From positions 126,501-190,500 of the forward strand of contig OX422201.1 in the NCBI GenBank assembly GCA_949130485.1: a stretch of DNA of 64,000 nt, in the 5' to 3' direction. Within the stretch, counting starts at the first letter, position 1; each line of letters begins with the position of its first letter. Made by a program: the position numbers and the translations under genes. Under the pieces are notes generated by a model, which was not told where the DNA came from, ran no database searches, and saw only the letters and a list, made by a program, of their open reading frames with translations. The DNA is from Agelas oroides (lineage: Eukaryota > Porifera > Demospongiae > Agelasida > Agelasidae). Shown here one piece after another: positions 63,268 through 64,000 of the stretch.

Positions 63268-63392
63268 ACTCCAGTACTCCATTTTTTATTTTAGTGTCAG
63301 GAGATTTATTCACCGTGTTATCAAGTATGTAATGACCCTCAAGTTTGTGTCATAATGACAAGGAATGACTTAAAGAACAGGACATAAATAGT

Positions 63393-64000
63393 TCAACAGC
63401 TGGAGAAAGACAGAAGGCGACCCCGTCCCCTATAAGGGAATACAGAACACCACCATTCATGAGACAATACTGTAATATTTTTTGGTTTACATACCACCTG
63501 TGTGCATACCTGGTTTGGTGTAGTGTCGAGGGTTTGTGCTCTTCAGAGAGAGTTCTGTGCTCTACGTAGATGTCGAAGCATTCCTGAAAGAGCATAACCA
63601 AAACAGGATAAGTCACACAACATAACTGTACACACTGTGGGCAGCCATGGGTTCTTCCCATTTGTGGAAGACAACAGCAAAGTTCCTCATTACCTGGAGC
63701 CTTCTCAGCTGGTTACAGAGGAGGTACTTGCCCTTCTTGTCACCTTTGAGGGAGCGTGGGAAGTGCAAGTTCACCTCAGCCTCCATGTGCTGTATGTAAC
63801 CAATTACCACAATCACTGTCACACCTTTCATTGAAAGTCATGTATTCTTCAGTCACCTTAGTCTGTATGTTGTGTGTCTCTCTGTGACCGTTGGACTCCA
63901 CCATCACAGCAAGAGAGGGAGGTGTGTGGGGATAGTCTGTGCCCACACAGACCAGGCTGTGCAGACGAACTGTGTGGGGGCCAGTTACAAGACACGAGAT
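63393..64000 (-). CDS. THOC5: Probable THO complex subunit 5, 3' part
   Basis: Partial; the 5' portion lies beyond the window. Exons: ISCLVTGPHTVRLHSLVCVG (64000 to ~63857, also TDYPHTPPSLAVMVES), HMEAEVNLHFPRSL with KYLLCNQLRRLQ, ECFDIYVEHRTLSEEHKPST, and a last exon GRGRLLSFSSC with a stop at 63393. EAEVNLH...LLCNQLRRLQ...CFDIYVE resembles the THOC5 C-terminal block TEVNVHY...LLTTQIKRLCMVMDVYLE, and YPHTPPS resembles the YP..PP segment before it. THOC5 works in mRNA export. Only ~130 residues support the call. EWSR1 and THOC5 are neighbours on human 22q12, which agrees with the FET gene nearby. Confidence 0.65.

Overview
The window is a gene-dense piece of animal nuclear DNA. Nearly every gene has short introns with GT-AG borders, and about twenty protein genes sit 50-650 bp apart on both strands. 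The gene set is clearly metazoan: a P2X receptor, an nNOS-like enzyme with a PDZ domain, an ancestral FET (FUS/EWSR1/TAF15) gene, B3GLCT, an AKAP1-like protein, CaMKK, an RNF34/RFFL-like E3 ligase and the ciliary protein CFAP251. Compact genes, very long dinucleotide tracts and short palindromic transposons suggest an early-branching, non-vertebrate animal. A sponge is my best guess, but the sequence alone does not prove it. I saw no virus-derived element, LINE, rRNA, tRNA or CRISPR array.

Layout. 0.1-0.9 kb: MRPS23 (+). 1.0-10.8 kb: NOS (-), head-to-head with P2X (+, 11.3-14.3 kb). 14.5-18.6 kb: a KDM2-type JmjC gene (-). 19.2-23.3 kb: a possible ITPR-interacting-domain gene (-), head-to-head with a spinster transporter (+, 23.8-26.8 kb). 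26.9-28.9 kb: AKAP1-like KH-Tudor gene (+). 29.2-33.3 kb: B3GLCT (+). 33.4-34.7 kb: unknown gene (-), head-to-head with CDIPT (+, 34.8-35.8 kb). 36.0-39.7 kb: BUD23 (-), with a complete intronless MFS transporter gene inside one intron. 39.7-40.5 kb: DNAJC30 (+), whose ATG is 47 bp from that of BUD23. 40.7-42.1 kb: VPS37 (-), head-to-head with CFAP251 (+, 42.3-47.5 kb). 47.7-48.8 kb: F-box gene (+). 49.3-55.0 kb: CaMKK (-), head-to-head with the FET gene (+, 55.5-61.7 kb). 62.0-63.3 kb: RNF34/RFFL-like (+). 63.4-64.0 kb: 3' end of a probable THOC5 (-).

The most interesting signal is the gene neighbourhood. VPS37-DNAJC30-BUD23 has the same order and relative orientation as VPS37D-DNAJC30-BUD23 in the human Williams-Beuren region. 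Most other genes have human orthologues that cluster in a few paralogous blocks: 12q24 (NOS1, P2RX4/7, CAMKK2, RNF34, KDM2B, CFAP251, VPS37B), 17p13/17q (P2RX1/5, CAMKK1, SPNS2/3, NOS2, RFFL, TAF15, MRPS23, AKAP1), 22q12 (EWSR1, THOC5) and 16p11 (FUS, SPNS1, CDIPT). The window looks like an unbroken piece of an ancient animal linkage group.

Other points of note are an NOS with an N-terminal PDZ domain and a C-terminal extension ending in a PDZ ligand, a KDM2 enzyme lacking the usual CXXC-PHD-F-box-LRR half, tandem arrays that have copied splice sites, and a family of palindromic non-autonomous transposons flanked by 9-10 bp target duplications.
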